From: Clitoria ternatea
Taxonomy: Eukaryota; Streptophyta; Magnoliopsida; Fabales; Fabaceae
Assembly: GCA_037962975.1 (NCBI GenBank)
Contig: CM075670.1
Location: 86,369,501-86,433,500, forward strand
Reading direction: 5' to 3'
DNA length: 64,000 nt
Shown: one piece after another, positions 44,584-56,541 of the stretch
Position numbering within the stretch: position 1 is the first letter of the stretch
Layout: each line of letters opens with the position of its first letter
Notes under the pieces: generated by a model
The model's database searches: none
The model's input: only the letters and a program-made list of their open reading frames with translations
What the model was told of the DNA's origin: nothing
Program-made: the position numbers and the translations under genes

Positions 44584-47500
44584 CACCCTGAATTTTTAAA
44601 ATAGAAAGTTAAATTAAGAAAATAAATATTGAATAATTAAATGTGGACTAACTAAAGTTCCAAAATACTAGAAATAATTTAATTAAGATTCTCTGAGACT
44701 GTGGTGAGATATTATGACCGGATAAGTTGAAAACTGACCCGGATAAAATATGGGTGTCGGACCAAGTATCTCCGATTGAGATGCCGTTGGTTAGGGCTGT
44801 AGATAAAATCATTGAGAATCCGAATATATATTTGGAATAATTTTTAGAATACGTATCGAGCCCGAACTGAGAACCTGTTTAGTGAAAAACGGAAGAGTTA
44901 AGTAAATGAGAATGAAAAATAAAAAGAAAACCTTACTCTTTCCCTCATCTCTCATGAAAACTCTCTTCTTCTCCACGCCAACACACTTCCTCTCTTCCTC
45001 TTCTTCTTCTTCATTATTCCTCTTTAACTTCCCTTAAAACCCTAATCAAGGAGTGATATCTATTTCCCTCTCTCATTTTCGTTTTCTTGGAGCAAGAAGG
45101 AGAAGCTTGGAGTTCGAACTCCCTTTCTTCCTCCCCTTCCATTCTCGTGGTCTTCACCTCCCACTCTTGGAACTTCTACATTTCTTTATTTAAGGTAGAT
45201 TTCTAGTTATTTTTCAAGTGTATAAACCTATTACTATGTGTCTTCAATGTAGAGAAAGCATTAAATGTATGAACCCTAAGGTGTGGGTGTAATAAATAAG
45301 GGTATTTATGAGTAATAAATAAAATATATGGATGATAGGGTTAAAAGATTATGAGTATGGAAGTGCATTTAAGATGGAGTTGGGTTGTTACAAACCCTAA
45401 ATTATTAAATTGGGGGAAATGTGTAATATTGAAGGGGCTAGCATTTATTGAAAGGAAAGATGTTATAAAGGAAGAGGCATTAACATTAAATGATGATTAG
45501 AAATGGTAGTTGGAGAATATAAATGAAAACCACATGAAATAGGATTAAATATAAGCTTGGTAAATGGATAACCTAATAAATTAGGTTGCTACTTTGATAA
45601 TAATAGATGGTGAGTTAAGGGAAGGAATTCCCGAAGCCTAAGTAAGCAAATGAATAAACTTATGATAGCTTCCACATGATAAGAATCATGTATACATAGA
45701 TATGTATATGTATATTGAAATGGCTTTTGAATGAATAATTGATAAGGTCCTATAATGATTGGTGTAGGACTTGATAACTCTTATGAAGCGGGAACGTCAA
45801 ACCCAGAAGTGTACTTCTCTTAAGGTAGGACAGGGATGTATTTTCTAAATGTATGAGAATTATGATGATAATGTATGTATTAATGTGATATGGCATGTTG
45901 TCTTGATTAGATGTGATACCATGTGTTGAAATGAGAATTGTGTAGGGTGTTTTGAAATGAGTGTTTATATGATGAAGCCTAAATAAGGCTATGAATGGCA
46001 TGTTATGTAATGATGTGTTATTGACTTCATGAATGATATGATGAGTACCCTAAACTTTTGGTTAGAGTGTTTTCTTGAATATAAGAATTGGTGTTCATGA
46101 TTGAACTTGTAGATAATTATAAGGTTGAAAATGAAAGTACCCCAGATGAGAGGGTGAGATAGCCATATGAGGTTGAGGCATGCATAAACATTGCATACAT
46201 GGCATGGTATGCATATCATGATGATGTTGATAAGTGGTTGCGATCACTTGATGTTGGAAATATAAAAAGGGCTTGCGAGTTCCTGTGAATATTAGACCGG
46301 TGGTTGCGATCACCTAGTGTTGAAATGAAAGGCCCTGCGGGACCATTGAGATTGAATGCCCATGGTTGCGATCATGAGGCGGGAGTACCCCTTGCGAGGC
46401 GGGAAACCTTATAAAATGTTGAACGTGGTTACGATCACGAGAAGCACCTTGCGAGGCTGCTAGAGGGAGTACCCCTTGCGAGGCGGGAAACCATTGAGAA
46501 TGATTGTAAAGATTATGGTGGTTGCGATCACCCGGGGAAATGATATCGGATCCGTGCATATGCATTTTAAACACTAGCATGTGCATTAGCCTTTGAAGCA
46601 TGGCATAGAGTGATACTCCGATGATGAGGTTGTGTGAGGTGTAGGTGGACATCTCCCTTTATAATTACTAACTATGATTTTGAACTTGGTTGATATGATT
46701 CTGAGAAATTTAATGGATAATTATACTTGAATGAGAATTGATGGTTGAATGATTTAATATTGGATGAACTCCTCTTAAGGAGGGGATGTTTGTATTGCAT
46801 TCATGCATATATTGTCTTATTTGTTGGATTTTCATCATTGAGAAAGTATACTCACTCTCCCTGTGGTATATCTTTTAGCTCCGGTGTTGTAGGACTTGCT
46901 TTGGAGCTTTGTATGGAGAAGAAGTGTGAAGGAAGCCTATTTTGGTAAAGAACGCCTTGGCCAGCAACACGTGATTTTGTAGTTGTGTGAATAGTTATAA
47001 TGTGTTGATATTTTGTCTATGTTGATTAGTCTTGAATTGTCAAGATAATTATATGGATGATAAACATTTATATATAGGTAATGGAAATTTTAAGGGTCAT
47101 GGTGGAAAATGAGAGCTTTTGTGTATGGCTTATTTTCACTTATGACCCTATGAATGTATGTGGGATGAACTTAAAATGAAATTTTCCTTACATTTTGATG
47201 AATGAATGAGAAATCGTATTCGAGTATTAGTTTTGTGGAGTAGAGTAAGTGATGGGATAATTTTGTAGGCTCATAATGAATTATAATGTAAATATATGAG
47301 TATGCTCATTGGGAGCAAGTTTTATGGCCTGTTTGGTTACAAAGTTGGGTTGGTCAAACCGATGGCCTGTTTGGTTACAAAGTTGGGTTGGTCAAACCTC
47401 GGTTTGACCAACCCCAAAAATAAATCCACAATCAATATCAACCCTTAAATTTCTCCATTTCCCCAACTCCATTTCCCCAACTGGAAACCAAACGGACCCT

Positions 47501-48766
47501 TAATTGGCTAGTAGGATGATATTGATATGATGAATTGAGTAGAATTGGTTTGAATGGAGTTTTGACAGGTTGTGTTGTCCAAATTCCACGTTCTACATGT
47601 TTTTCTGATAATCTCGCTCAAGCGAGATGGGTTCTCGCTCAAGCAAGAGTCCCTCCTGTATGGCAATCGGTTTCTGGACAATTCTCGCTTAGGCGAGAGT
47701 GAACCTCACTCAAGCGAGATTGTCCCAGTATCAGTGTTTGGTTAATGGATGAAATTCGCCCATGCGAGTGGGGTCTCGCCCGAGCGGGGGCGAGGGGAAT
47801 TAGCCACTGGACAAAATTCACCCAAGCGAAGGATCTTGAGGATGGCATTCGCCCAAGCGACGCGAGTGAAAGTTCGAGTGCTAGGGAGCCTAGACCGAGT
47901 AAGAGAAGACTCGGATCTAGATTAATTTTGCTGAGTGGAAAACCGAGCTAGAGATGAGTCGGTCTGGATTGATTTTGCCGAGTGGAAAACCGAGCGAGTG
48001 ATGACTCGGTTTTGGAAGGATTTTACCGAATGAAAACCCGAGTGCTGGGAAGCCTTGCCGAGCAAGCAAGCGTAAGCTCGGCTCTAGAAGTTTTTCGCTT
48101 AGGCGAAGAGGTCTCGCCCAAGCGAGTAATAGGTAATATAGATACTGGCCGAATTTCACTTGAGCGAATGGCCTCGGTTGAGGTGCTCGCTTAAGCGAGT
48201 CGGTATTGAATTCGGTTTTGGACGATTTTCGCCCAGGCTCGCTGGCTCCACCCAAGCGAGGCTTGTGTGTCTCGCTCAAGCGAGTTGGAATTCGCTTGAG
48301 CGAAGTGACCCCTGTAACTCCCTTTCTCTTTTCCCTCGGCTTACTCCTATCTCACCCGAGCGTTCTATGTGTGACTCGCTCAAGCGAGTGGGTATCTCGC
48401 TTGAGCGAAGGGTGCCTGGATAGCCCAAAATGCATTGTTTAAATTATTTTCCTTCTTCTTCATATTAAATCTTGATTCCAAATTATTTTATGAATACTTG
48501 GGTATAAAATCGGGCTTCTTAATTTCAAAATGGTTGATCTCTTAAAATCCAATTACATAACATTAATTTACTCAACCTTCTTCCGCTATTTAAATTGAGG
48601 AATTCTTTGAGGTTAATCCTCTTAACTTACCTTCTCATATCTTCACATATGAGATAGGTCTCTGATAGATCTAGGGAATTAAATGAACGGCTTCACCACT
48701 TGCAACTATCATGAATTAATTACACTAAAATCGTGAAAAATTTACCCCTATTTTTGGAGTGTCACA
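44579..48766 (+). repeat. 3' LTR of element B
   Basis: 4,188 bases. Without the 175-base MITE plus its 3-base duplication at 47322-47502 the length is 4,010, within one base of the 5' copy. The palindrome array is at about 47612-48414 and the GGTATAAAATC box at 48501-48511. It ends TGTCACA at 48766 followed by the CTTGG duplication. Confidence 0.95.
47325..47499. mobile_element. 175-bp PIF/Harbinger-type MITE in B 3' LTR
   Basis: Absent from the 5' LTR, where the site reads GCAAGTTTTAATTGGC (about 38332). It is flanked by TTA (47322-47324 and 47500-47502). Terminal repeats: TGGCCTGTTTGGTTAC at the left and, reversed, GGGTCCGTTTGGTTTCC at the right. A 38-base tandem duplication of the left end (47325-47362 and 47363-47400) is perfect. 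The 3-base TTA duplication and GGCC(T/C)GTTTGG end are typical of Tourist-like elements. No coding capacity. Confidence 0.9.
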
Positions 48767-48771
48767 CTTGG

Positions 48772-50032
48772 GTTTCCTCCCAATAAGCACTTGTTTATCA
48801 TCACTAGCTTGACGCCTGAATTTGTTAATCATGGATCACGCAGATGGATGAGAGTGGTGAGCTTTTCCACTTCTCCTCCCATGTATGGCTTAAGCCTTTG
48901 ACCATTCATTGTCTAAGTTCTATTAGTTTGAGGGTCTTGTAACTCAATAGCTCCATAAGGTCTGACTTCTTTAACTATAAATGGCCCTGACCACTTGGAC
49001 TTCAGCTTTCCTGGAAAGAGTTTTAATCATGAATTAAAGAGAAGCACAGATTAACCAGGATGAAAGCTTTTCTCCAGGATCTTTCTATCATGATAAAACT
49101 TCATTTTCTCCTTGTAAATTCTGGAAGATTCATAAGCTCCACGCCTCTATTCTTCTAACTCATGTATTTATGATTTTATTTTCTCACCAGCTTGTTGAGG
49201 ATCAAAGTTAAGGAACTTCACAGCCCAGTATGCTTTGTGCTCTAGCTCCACTAGCAAGTGACAACTTTTGCCAAAAACCAATTGATAAGGGGAAAGGCCA
49301 GTTGGTGACTTATATGTAGTTCTATAAGCCCATAAAGCTTCATCCAACTTCTATGACCATTCCTTTTTGCTTTATGAAACTGTTTTCTCCAAAATCCTCT
49401 TTATCTCTCGATTGGATACTTCTGCTTGTCCATTTACTTAAGGATGGTATGGAGATGTCACTTTATGCTTCACTCCATAATGTGCTAGACATTTTTGCAG
49501 TTGAGTGTTGCAGAAATATGATCCTCTATCACTTATTAAAATCCTTGGTGTGCCAAATCTGCAAAAAATATTCTTTTTTAAAAACTTAATCACTGTTTTA
49601 ACATTTGCCATTAGACTAGCAATATCTTCCACCTATTTGGACACATAGTCTACTGCTACCAAGATGTATTCATTTGAGTATGAAGTGGGCAATGGTCCAA
49701 CAAAATCAATACCCCAATAATCGAAAACCCACGTTCTAATATGGCATTCAGGGGTGTTTCATTTCTTTTAGAAATAATCCATGATCTCTGACAATTGTCA
49801 CAATGCTGGGCATGAACATGAGCATCCTTAAACAGTGAAGGCCAATAGAATCCAGATTGAAGGATTTTTGTAGTTGTCCTTCCCCCATTGAAATGGCCTC
49901 CATAAGCTGAGTTATGACAATGCCATAAGATACTCTTGCTTCAACTTGAGATAGACATCTATGTAAAATATTATCTGATCCAACTTTGGACAAATATAGA
50001 TCATCCCAAATGAATTGTTGTGTATCTTCCAA
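48772..50032 (-). pseudogene. Integrase of element D
   Basis: Minus strand from about 50032. Zinc-binding residues near 49920-49790 (with GGHF and HCDNC in a shifted frame), core YWGIDF near 49720, FGTPRILISDRGSYF near 49560-49510, YHP near 49440, then FGKSCHL near 49270 and SKWSGPF near 48995. Several stops and frameshifts. It is followed by the noncoding GGGAGGAAACCC block, where element B is inserted. No chromodomain. Confidence 0.75.
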
Positions 50033-51812
50033 GAACTTCTTTTTTCTGTTGCCATGTGAATTCTTCTGGTATTACTCCAGCTGCTTTGAAATTTGCCATA
50101 TCTACGAACCATGGCCTTTCTTGGATTAATAGTAGCTTGTCATCTGGAAATTCTTCGTTCACTTCAGGTTGTACAATTGTGACCTCCTTATTGATAAGCC
50201 TTGACAAGTGATCTGTAATGTAATTCTCACTACCTTTTTTGTCTTTAATTGTTAAATTGAATTCTTGCAACAGCAGAATCCATCTAATCAATCTAGGTTT
50301 AGATTCAGTCTTATTCAACATGTACTTTATAGCAGCATGGTCAGTGAAAGCAGTAACTTGAGAACCAATTAAGTAGGATCTAAATATTTCTAAACCATAC
50401 ACTATAGCCAACAATTCTTTCCCAGTTCTTGCATAGTTAATTTGAGTAGAGTTTAAAACTTTATTGGCATAGTAAATGACATGGAAAGTTTTAGCTTTCC
50501 TTTGTCCTAATACTGCTCCAATTGCATAGTCACTAGCATCATACATAATTTCAAAATCTAATTCCCAGTCGGGAATAACTATCGCAGGTGTAGAGATTAA
50601 TTTATTTTTCAAAGATTCAAATGCACATAAACAAGAATTATCAAAATTGAAAGGAGTATCTTTATTCAAGAGATTACTCAGAGGTCTTGAAATCTTTAAG
50701 AAGTCCTTGATGAACCTTCGATAAAATCCTACATGGCCTAAGAAACTCCGAACTCCCTTCACGTTCACTAGTGGTGGTAGCTTCTCAATGACCTCCATCT
50801 TGGCTTTGTCCACTTTAATGCCTTTCCTGGAAATTTGATGTCCCAGCACAACTCCTTCAGTCACTATGAAATGGCATTTTTCCCAATTTAAGACCAAATT
50901 GGTTTTTACACATCTTTTTAATACCACATTCAAATTCTTCAGGCAATGCTTAAATGATGATCCAAAAATAGAGAAATCATCCATGAATACTTCAATACAT
51001 TTTTCTACCAAATCTAAGAAAATAGCTAGCATACATCTTTGAAATGTGGTTGGAGCATTACACAATCTAAAAGGCATTTTCTTGTATGTAAAAATCCCAA
51101 AAGGACATGTAAATGTGGTTTTCTCTTAATCCTCTAGAGCAACAGCTATTTGGTTGTACCCTGAGTATCCATCAAGAAAGCAATAGTATACTTGTATTGC
51201 TAACCTCTTCAGTATTTGGTCCATGAAAAGTAATGGAAAATGGTCCTTCTAGGTTGCTGTATTGAGCTTCCAGTAATCAATGCACATTCTCCACCTCGTG
51301 ACTATCCTTGTAGGGATCAATTTATCCTTTTCATTTTTAATAACAGTCATGCCTCCTTTCTTTGGAACCACTTGCATTGGACTCACCCAAGAACTATCTG
51401 AAATTGGGTAAATCATTCCTGCTTCAAGCAACTTCATTACTTCCCCTTTAACAACTTCTTTCATAGTGGGATTCAAATGCCTCTAGGGTTGAGCAACTGG
51501 TTTAAACTCTTGCTCCATATAAATTTGATGCATCCAGTATGCTGGACTAATTCCCTTCAAGTCTTTTAATCTTCATCCGATTGTGGTTGAGTTATTCTTC
51601 AATACTTGAATTAATTGTTTCTCATTAGATTCTGATAATTGACTGTTAATGACAACATGTTGTGGTCCTTCCTCATCAAGAAAACCATATTTCAAGTGTG
51701 ATGGTAAAACTTTCAATTCTACCTTCCGCATGGTGGTCTCTGCTTTTTCCGGCAGCTCCTCATAATGGCTCTCTCCTTGGGTGATAGGCTTTTTACACTC
51801 TAGCTCCTTCAA
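50001..51812 (-). pseudogene. Reverse transcriptase and RNase H of element D
   Basis: Minus strand from 51812. LPSHLKYGFLDE near 51700, SWVSPMQVVPKKGGM near 51385, CIDYWKLN near 51270, then an uninterrupted 358-codon frame 51077-50001 with MPFRLCN, the catalytic EVFMDDFSIFG (about 50980), CHFIVTEGVVLGH and HVGFYRRF. RNase H has YDASDYAIGAVLGQ (about 50555) and GKELLAIVYGLE (about 50420). Stops include one near 51128 (Gln expected) and frame breaks around 51480-51570. This is the best-preserved catalytic stretch among the Athila-like copies here. Confidence 0.8.
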
Positions 51813-51815
51813 AAT

Positions 51816-52910
51816 TTATTCAACTTCTTCTTTCTTCTTCTTATTTAATTCTTCTAAAGCACATGTCAACACCTTCTGCAATGGGTCTATATTGAGCGAA
51901 TTGTTTGATTCTTTTTTAATAGCCATATCTTTAACATCTATTTTGAAGCATTGTTGCTTCTCTGTAGGGTACTTCATTACATCAAATATATTAAAATTTA
52001 CTTCCTTATCCCGTACTCTCACCTTGAGTTTTCCATCATCCATATCAATGATCACCTTTATTGTTTTCATGAATGGTCTGCCCAAAATAAGAGGTACCTC
52101 TATGTCTTCCTCAATATCCATGATAACAAAATCTACAAGGAAGACAATTTATTGACTCTCACCAACACGTCTTCTGCTACTTTGTATGGAAACTTCATGG
52201 ATCGATCTGCTAGTTAGAGAGTCATCCGTGTTAGTCTCACCTCTAAATCTCTAAGTCTTTTCACCATTGACAAAGGCATCAAGTTTATGCTAGCTGCAAG
52301 ATCTAAAAGTGCTTTCCCTACTGGTAATGTACCAGTAGTGACTGGAATTGTAAAGCTGCCCGGATCCTTAGTTTTTTGTGGCAATGCTTTTTGAATGATT
52401 GCACTGCATCCTGCTTCCAGCTTCACTGCCTCCTCAAAAAATCTTTTCTTCTTTGTCAACAGCTCCTTCATGAATTTTGCATAGGTAGGCATCTGCTCCA
52501 TTACTTATACAAAAGGTATATTTATTTGTAACCTTTTGAAAATGTCCATGAACCTAGCAAACTGCCTCTCCTTATCTCTCTTTGAAGGATTTTTTGGATA
52601 AGGCAAACTCTTCAGCTGTGGTGTTGGGTCATCTATCTTTTTCTTTCCCTATTTTATTTCTTTCTTTTTAATGTTTTCAATGATGTCCTCCTTCTCCATA
52701 TGTACACCATCATTTTCATTCTTCTCTGAAACTTCTTTTCCTTCTTTTGACTCTTTATCAAAAATCTTTTCTCCCTTCATTCTCTCTTCTTTCTCCAATT
52801 CTTGTCCAACAGCCCTTTCACTCCTTGTGATGATTACTTTGCAATGCTCTTTTAGGTTTGTATGAGTATTAGCTCCAAATTAAGGATTTTGTTGTTCTGT
52901 AATTTGATGA
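51816..52910 (-). pseudogene. Protease region of element D
   Basis: Minus strand. It includes MPTYAKFMKELLTKKKRF (52495-52442), the IQKALPQKTKDPGSFTIP block, and the protease site reading LLDLAASINLMPLS near 52305, where LDLGAS is expected, so the catalytic Asp is kept but Gly is Ala. LILGRPFMKTIKV lies near 52090. A Lys/Glu-rich linker occupies 52880-52550 with stops. Frames 52501-52214 and 52121-51816 are separated by a break near 52160. Confidence 0.7.
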
Positions 52911-52963
52911 GCTAATTGTCCCACTTGAGTCTCCAAATTTCTGATTGAAGCTTCTATGTATTT

Positions 52964-54079
52964 CTAATTTGTGATGGAAGCTTGCATGAATTTCTCTAAA
53001 GTGTCCTCCAGTTTTGAGGTTTTCTTATACAAAGGAGAATGGCCCTGTTGGTATGGTTGTTTCTTGTTGGATGAACTTGCTTCTTGTTTCCATCCACCAT
53101 TTTGGTTTTGATTGTTCCTCCAACCCTGTAAAAAATTGTTAGAATAAACATTATTATTGAAGTTACCTTGCCTTCTTTGGTTATTCATATACAAGATGGA
53201 TTCATCAGGTTGATCTCCTTGGCAATGTCCATTTTGGTGGTCTCCTCCACAAAAATCACATTTCAATTATAACTTCTGATTCCCTATAAAATAAGAAGTC
53301 TGTACCACATGTATTTGTTAGGTAATTTTGCCATTTGCTATGTCAGAGCCTCAATCTACTGAGTTAGTATGTTATTTTGAGATAGAATGGCATCTGTGGT
53401 ATTCAATTCCAGTACTCCCTTCTTTTGAACTTGAGATCTATCTTGTTGGGCTTGATAATCTGTAGAAGATAGTGCTTCAATAATTTTGGTGGCTTGTTCT
53501 GCATCAACCATAATCATTATGCCTCCTGCTGCTGCAACCAATATCATTTTGGTGTCTGCCCTTAGTCCACTATAGAAGATATTAAGTTGTGCAATATCTT
53601 CAAAACCATGGTTTGGACATTTCCTGAGAAGTGATTAACATTCCTATGCTTCACAAAAAGGTTCATCTTGGCCTTGCTTAAATGTTGTAATGTCTGACTT
53701 GGCCTTGATGAATCTAGATGGAGGAAAAAACCTTTGTAGGAATTTCTCCTCAACTATGTTCTAGCTGCTTAAGCTTTGGTGCTTTTCCTGTTAAGGAAAA
53801 AAGAAATAATCTCAAATATGCAGCTTCAACAACATCTTGTTCAAACCCCATTGTTCCAACTAATTCATTGAAGGTTGCCAAGTGAGTGTATGGATCTTCA
53901 CTTGACATTCCAGTGAATTAGTGTGAGCCAATCAAGCTAAGAAATGTTGGTTTCATTTCTATTGCTCTGATAGTGTTTGAGATTACAATTCTGGAGAAAT
54001 GTCTTAGTCCTTGCTGTAAAGCATAGTCTCCAAGTGTTCTCCATGGTGGATTTTGGTTGTGACTATAGTCATCTGTCAT
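52964..54079 (-). pseudogene. gag of element D
   Basis: Minus strand, ATG at 54079 (MTDDYSHNQNPPWRTLGDYA). Capsid-like region near 53890-53580 with GMSSEDPYTHLATF and LLRKCPNHGF, then DAEQATKIIEALSSTDYQ near 53495 and one zinc knuckle CDFCGGDHQNGHC near 53260. An Asn/Gln-rich region (NNNVYSNNF, GWRNNQNQNGGW) and a helix LEDTLEKFMQASI follow. Several stops. It would package the element RNA. Confidence 0.75.
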
Positions 54080-54338
54080 TTTCTCAGCAAGTGTTGAAGA
54101 AGAAGTTTCTCCTATGTGGAAACTTTGCTTTTTCTTTGCTTTCCTTCTGATCTTCTTGAGTAGTTAATCTATTTCTGGGTCAAATGAAAGTTGCTCTTTT
54201 GATCCTTGTCCTCTTAAAAGCATAAAGCAAACACTTACTCAAGCAAGGTTACCACACGTTAAATCAAAATAACAAAATAAACAATGAAGCTATTCACAAA
54301 GTCTTGTCAATTCAAACTAGATTTCCAAACTTGAATCG

Positions 54339-54358
54339 CCTTCCCGGCGGTGGCGCCA
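54339..54358 (-). other. Primer-binding site of element D
   Basis: Minus-strand TGGCGCCACCGCCGGGAAGG, resembling the tRNA-Asp-type site of Athila elements (TGGCGCCnnnGCCGGGGA). It lies about 36 bases inside the LTR end. The spacer contains a duplicated ACTTGTTAAT. Confidence 0.7.
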
Positions 54359-54394
54359 AAACTTGTTAATAACTTGTTAATGCCAAACTTGATA

Positions 54395-55987
54395 TGAAAA
54401 TGAAGCTTGATGTCGTGTTTCGGAATGGTAGCTTTTATGAGAAGAATTAAGTTTATATAATATGTGTTCCAAGTTTAAACACAGACGTTGTAGTGATAGA
54501 AAGATGGCATTCCACTCAGGAGAGATTAGTTTGGAAGCCTGGATTTATGAATTAATTTAACAAGGGATTTACTTTGATTTCTAGAAAGAATAATAGTGAA
54601 AATAATCAACTGAAAATAATAGATCTTGCTAAAAGAAAGAACAGACAATATCAAGTTTAATGAAATCAAATGTGGAAAGCTGGGATTGGTTCCATCTATC
54701 TCACCTCTCATAAGTTGTGTAAATCTGCATGCATAGAATTTGAAATGATAGTTTTTACATCATAATCAAAGTCATTTTCATCGATCCCTCGACTACAAAG
54801 TTCATAAGAATGGTTTCAACCTGCTGATCCCTTAGTCACTTTGAAACCACTCCAGCATTAATGCTCGATTGTTTAGACCTTTGTTACACTAGATGCCATC
54901 CCTGGCAGCTACTATAACAAGTATTTTGATCCAGATCTGCTTTCAAAAATTATTTTCCAATACACTTGAGAAAACCAAAGTCAAGAAAATAGTGATCAAG
55001 TACCTTCAGGCATTAAGCATAGAATACAATACAAAAACCATCAGATCTCATTACCATACATGTAAACTTAAAACAACATTATGTGGGGTTTGAATCGATT
55101 ACAACCAATCCCAATGAATGGATTAGCTACTCATGAATTTCATGTTCACTAATCAATTTCTGAAGGAAATCAGGAAAGAATAACCAAAATTGTTGTGGGT
55201 GAAGAAAAATAAAACTCCAATGTCGTAGGATGCTACTCTCTTCACATTTTAAAATAACAGTCTCGCTTATGCTCCTTTTTCTTTCACTTAAGCAAAAACC
55301 CACTTGGTGATAGCCCATGCAGGATTAGTTAGAAACATACAGAGATGGATGCGCTTGGATCCCACCATTGGTCAATAAAAAATTAAGTGGCTCATCTCCT
55401 TAAATCACGCTCAAGCGAAGGGTATTCTCGCTTGAGCGTGTCTGCGCTTAAGCTTCCTATAGCCACGCTCAACCGTGGAGGGGCCCTGATGCTTGTTTGC
55501 TTTAATACGCTTGATCGCAAGGCTTAAGCTCAAGTCTCTGATGTGTCACGCCCAAGCGCCCCCTGTCACGCTTAAGCGTGGGAAGAATCTGATGCTACTG
55601 ACTTGTTTTCACTTGAGCTTGTGATTCACGATCAAGCTTCACCTTTCACGCTCAAGCTTGACTCTTCAAGCTCAAGCTTGCTTTGCTCACGCTTAAGCGT
55701 GATGGCTTCACATGGTCAGGTTCCAACCTGACCACACTTAAGTGAGTGAATTCTTCGCTTAAGTGTGGTGTATGGCGTTGCCTCCTTTAGCTTGTTGACT
55801 TTCTTCTTTGACTTAGAATTTCCTGTAACTTTTTAAGAGTTTCAACACAAATTTTCCTATCTTCAACATATTCATATATTTACAAGGTTTATGCTCAATT
55901 CCTCCATTTATTAATCAATTCAATTCAAATCTTTACAAATTTAGTTCAAATGAAAACATGAAATTAATGCTTGATCAACCTTTATCA
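54395..55987 (-). repeat. 5' LTR of element D
   Basis: Partner of 28141-29683. It carries the ACGCTCAAGCGT array at about 55405-55770 (first pair 55407/55428, 21 apart) with a few copies better preserved than in the other LTR, such as CACGCTTAAGCGTG at 55567. The right end TTTATCA at 55987 joins ATGATCAAAGAG of element A pol. Confidence 0.9.
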
Positions 55988-56488
55988 ATGATCAAAGAGA
56001 AAATGAAGGCATCCCAAGATCGTTCAAAAAGTTATCATGATAAGTAGACGAAACTGCTTGAGTTTTAGGTTGGTGATAGAGTGTTCCTGAAAGTTTCTCC
56101 TAATTTAGGTATTGGACGAGCATTGAAAAGCCGAAAATTGAATCCGAGGTATATTGGATCCTATGAAGTATTGAAGAGGGTTGGTCCTATAGCTTATCAG
56201 ATAGCATTGCCTCTTTATATGTCAAATTTGTATAGTGTGTTCCACGTTTCTTAATTGAAAAAGTATTTGCCAGATTCTATGTATGAGATGCCAGATCATG
56301 ATGTTGAGATCAAAGAGAACTTGACCACTGTAGTTGAGCCCATTGGTATAGTGGATAGATCTGTGAAACGCTTGAGAAGCAAGGATATACAGTTGGTCAA
56401 GGTTGCATGGCAACAGAATCGATGCATTACATATACTTGGGAGCATGAAGATGCTATAAGGCAGCAATATCCCGAGTTATTCCATTGA
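55988..56488 (+). pseudogene. Integrase C-terminus of element A (continues from 28140)
   Basis: MIKEKMKASQDRSKSYHDK, stop, then VGDRVFLKVSPNLGIGRALK, a GSYEVLKRVGP segment (GPY-like motif with Ser) and a chromodomain-like tail KDIQLVKVAWQQNRCITYTWE ending YPELFH and TGA at 56486. Stops near 56047, 56068 and 56252. It aligns colinearly with element B integrase except for the missing ten codons at the D junction. Confidence 0.85.
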
Positions 56489-56526
56489 GGTATGACTATA
56501 TTTGAATTTCAGGGATAAAATTCTTT

Positions 56527-56541
56527 GATGGAGAGGAGAAT
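56527..56541 (+). other. Polypurine tract of element A
   Basis: GATGGAGAGGAGAAT adjoins the LTR start at 56542. The same tract occurs in A' at 240-254. Confidence 0.85.

Larger units (their letters stand above)
35592..48766 (+). mobile_element. Element B: complete Tekay-like chromovirus with 4-kb LTRs
   Basis: Two LTRs (35592-39600 and 44579-48766) begin TGTAACACCC and end GTGTCACA, flanked by CTTGG on both sides (35587-35591 and 48767-48771). Internal part 39601-44578: primer site, gag, protease, RT, RNase H, integrase with chromodomain-like tail, PPT. It is inserted in element D just downstream of the end of D's integrase. LTRs of about 4 kb are long for a 5-kb internal region. Internal stops are nearly all transitions, with one frameshift, so it is among the youngest and best-preserved elements here. 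Confidence 0.95.
28141..55987 (-). mobile_element. Element D: Athila-like Ty3 retrotransposon, minus strand, itself containing two insertions
   Basis: LTRs at 54395-55987 (5') and 28141-29683 (3'). The primer-binding site on the minus strand reads TGGCGCCACCGCCGGGAAGG (54358-54339), like the tRNA-Asp type sites of Athila elements. Order on the minus strand: gag, protease, RT, RNase H, integrase (54079 to about 48775), element B, a palindrome array containing a solo Ty1/copia LTR, an ORF of Athila-accessory type, and PPT 29697-29684. No TSD is visible (TGAGA left, ATGAT right). Without its inserts D is about 13 kb. Confidence 0.85.
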
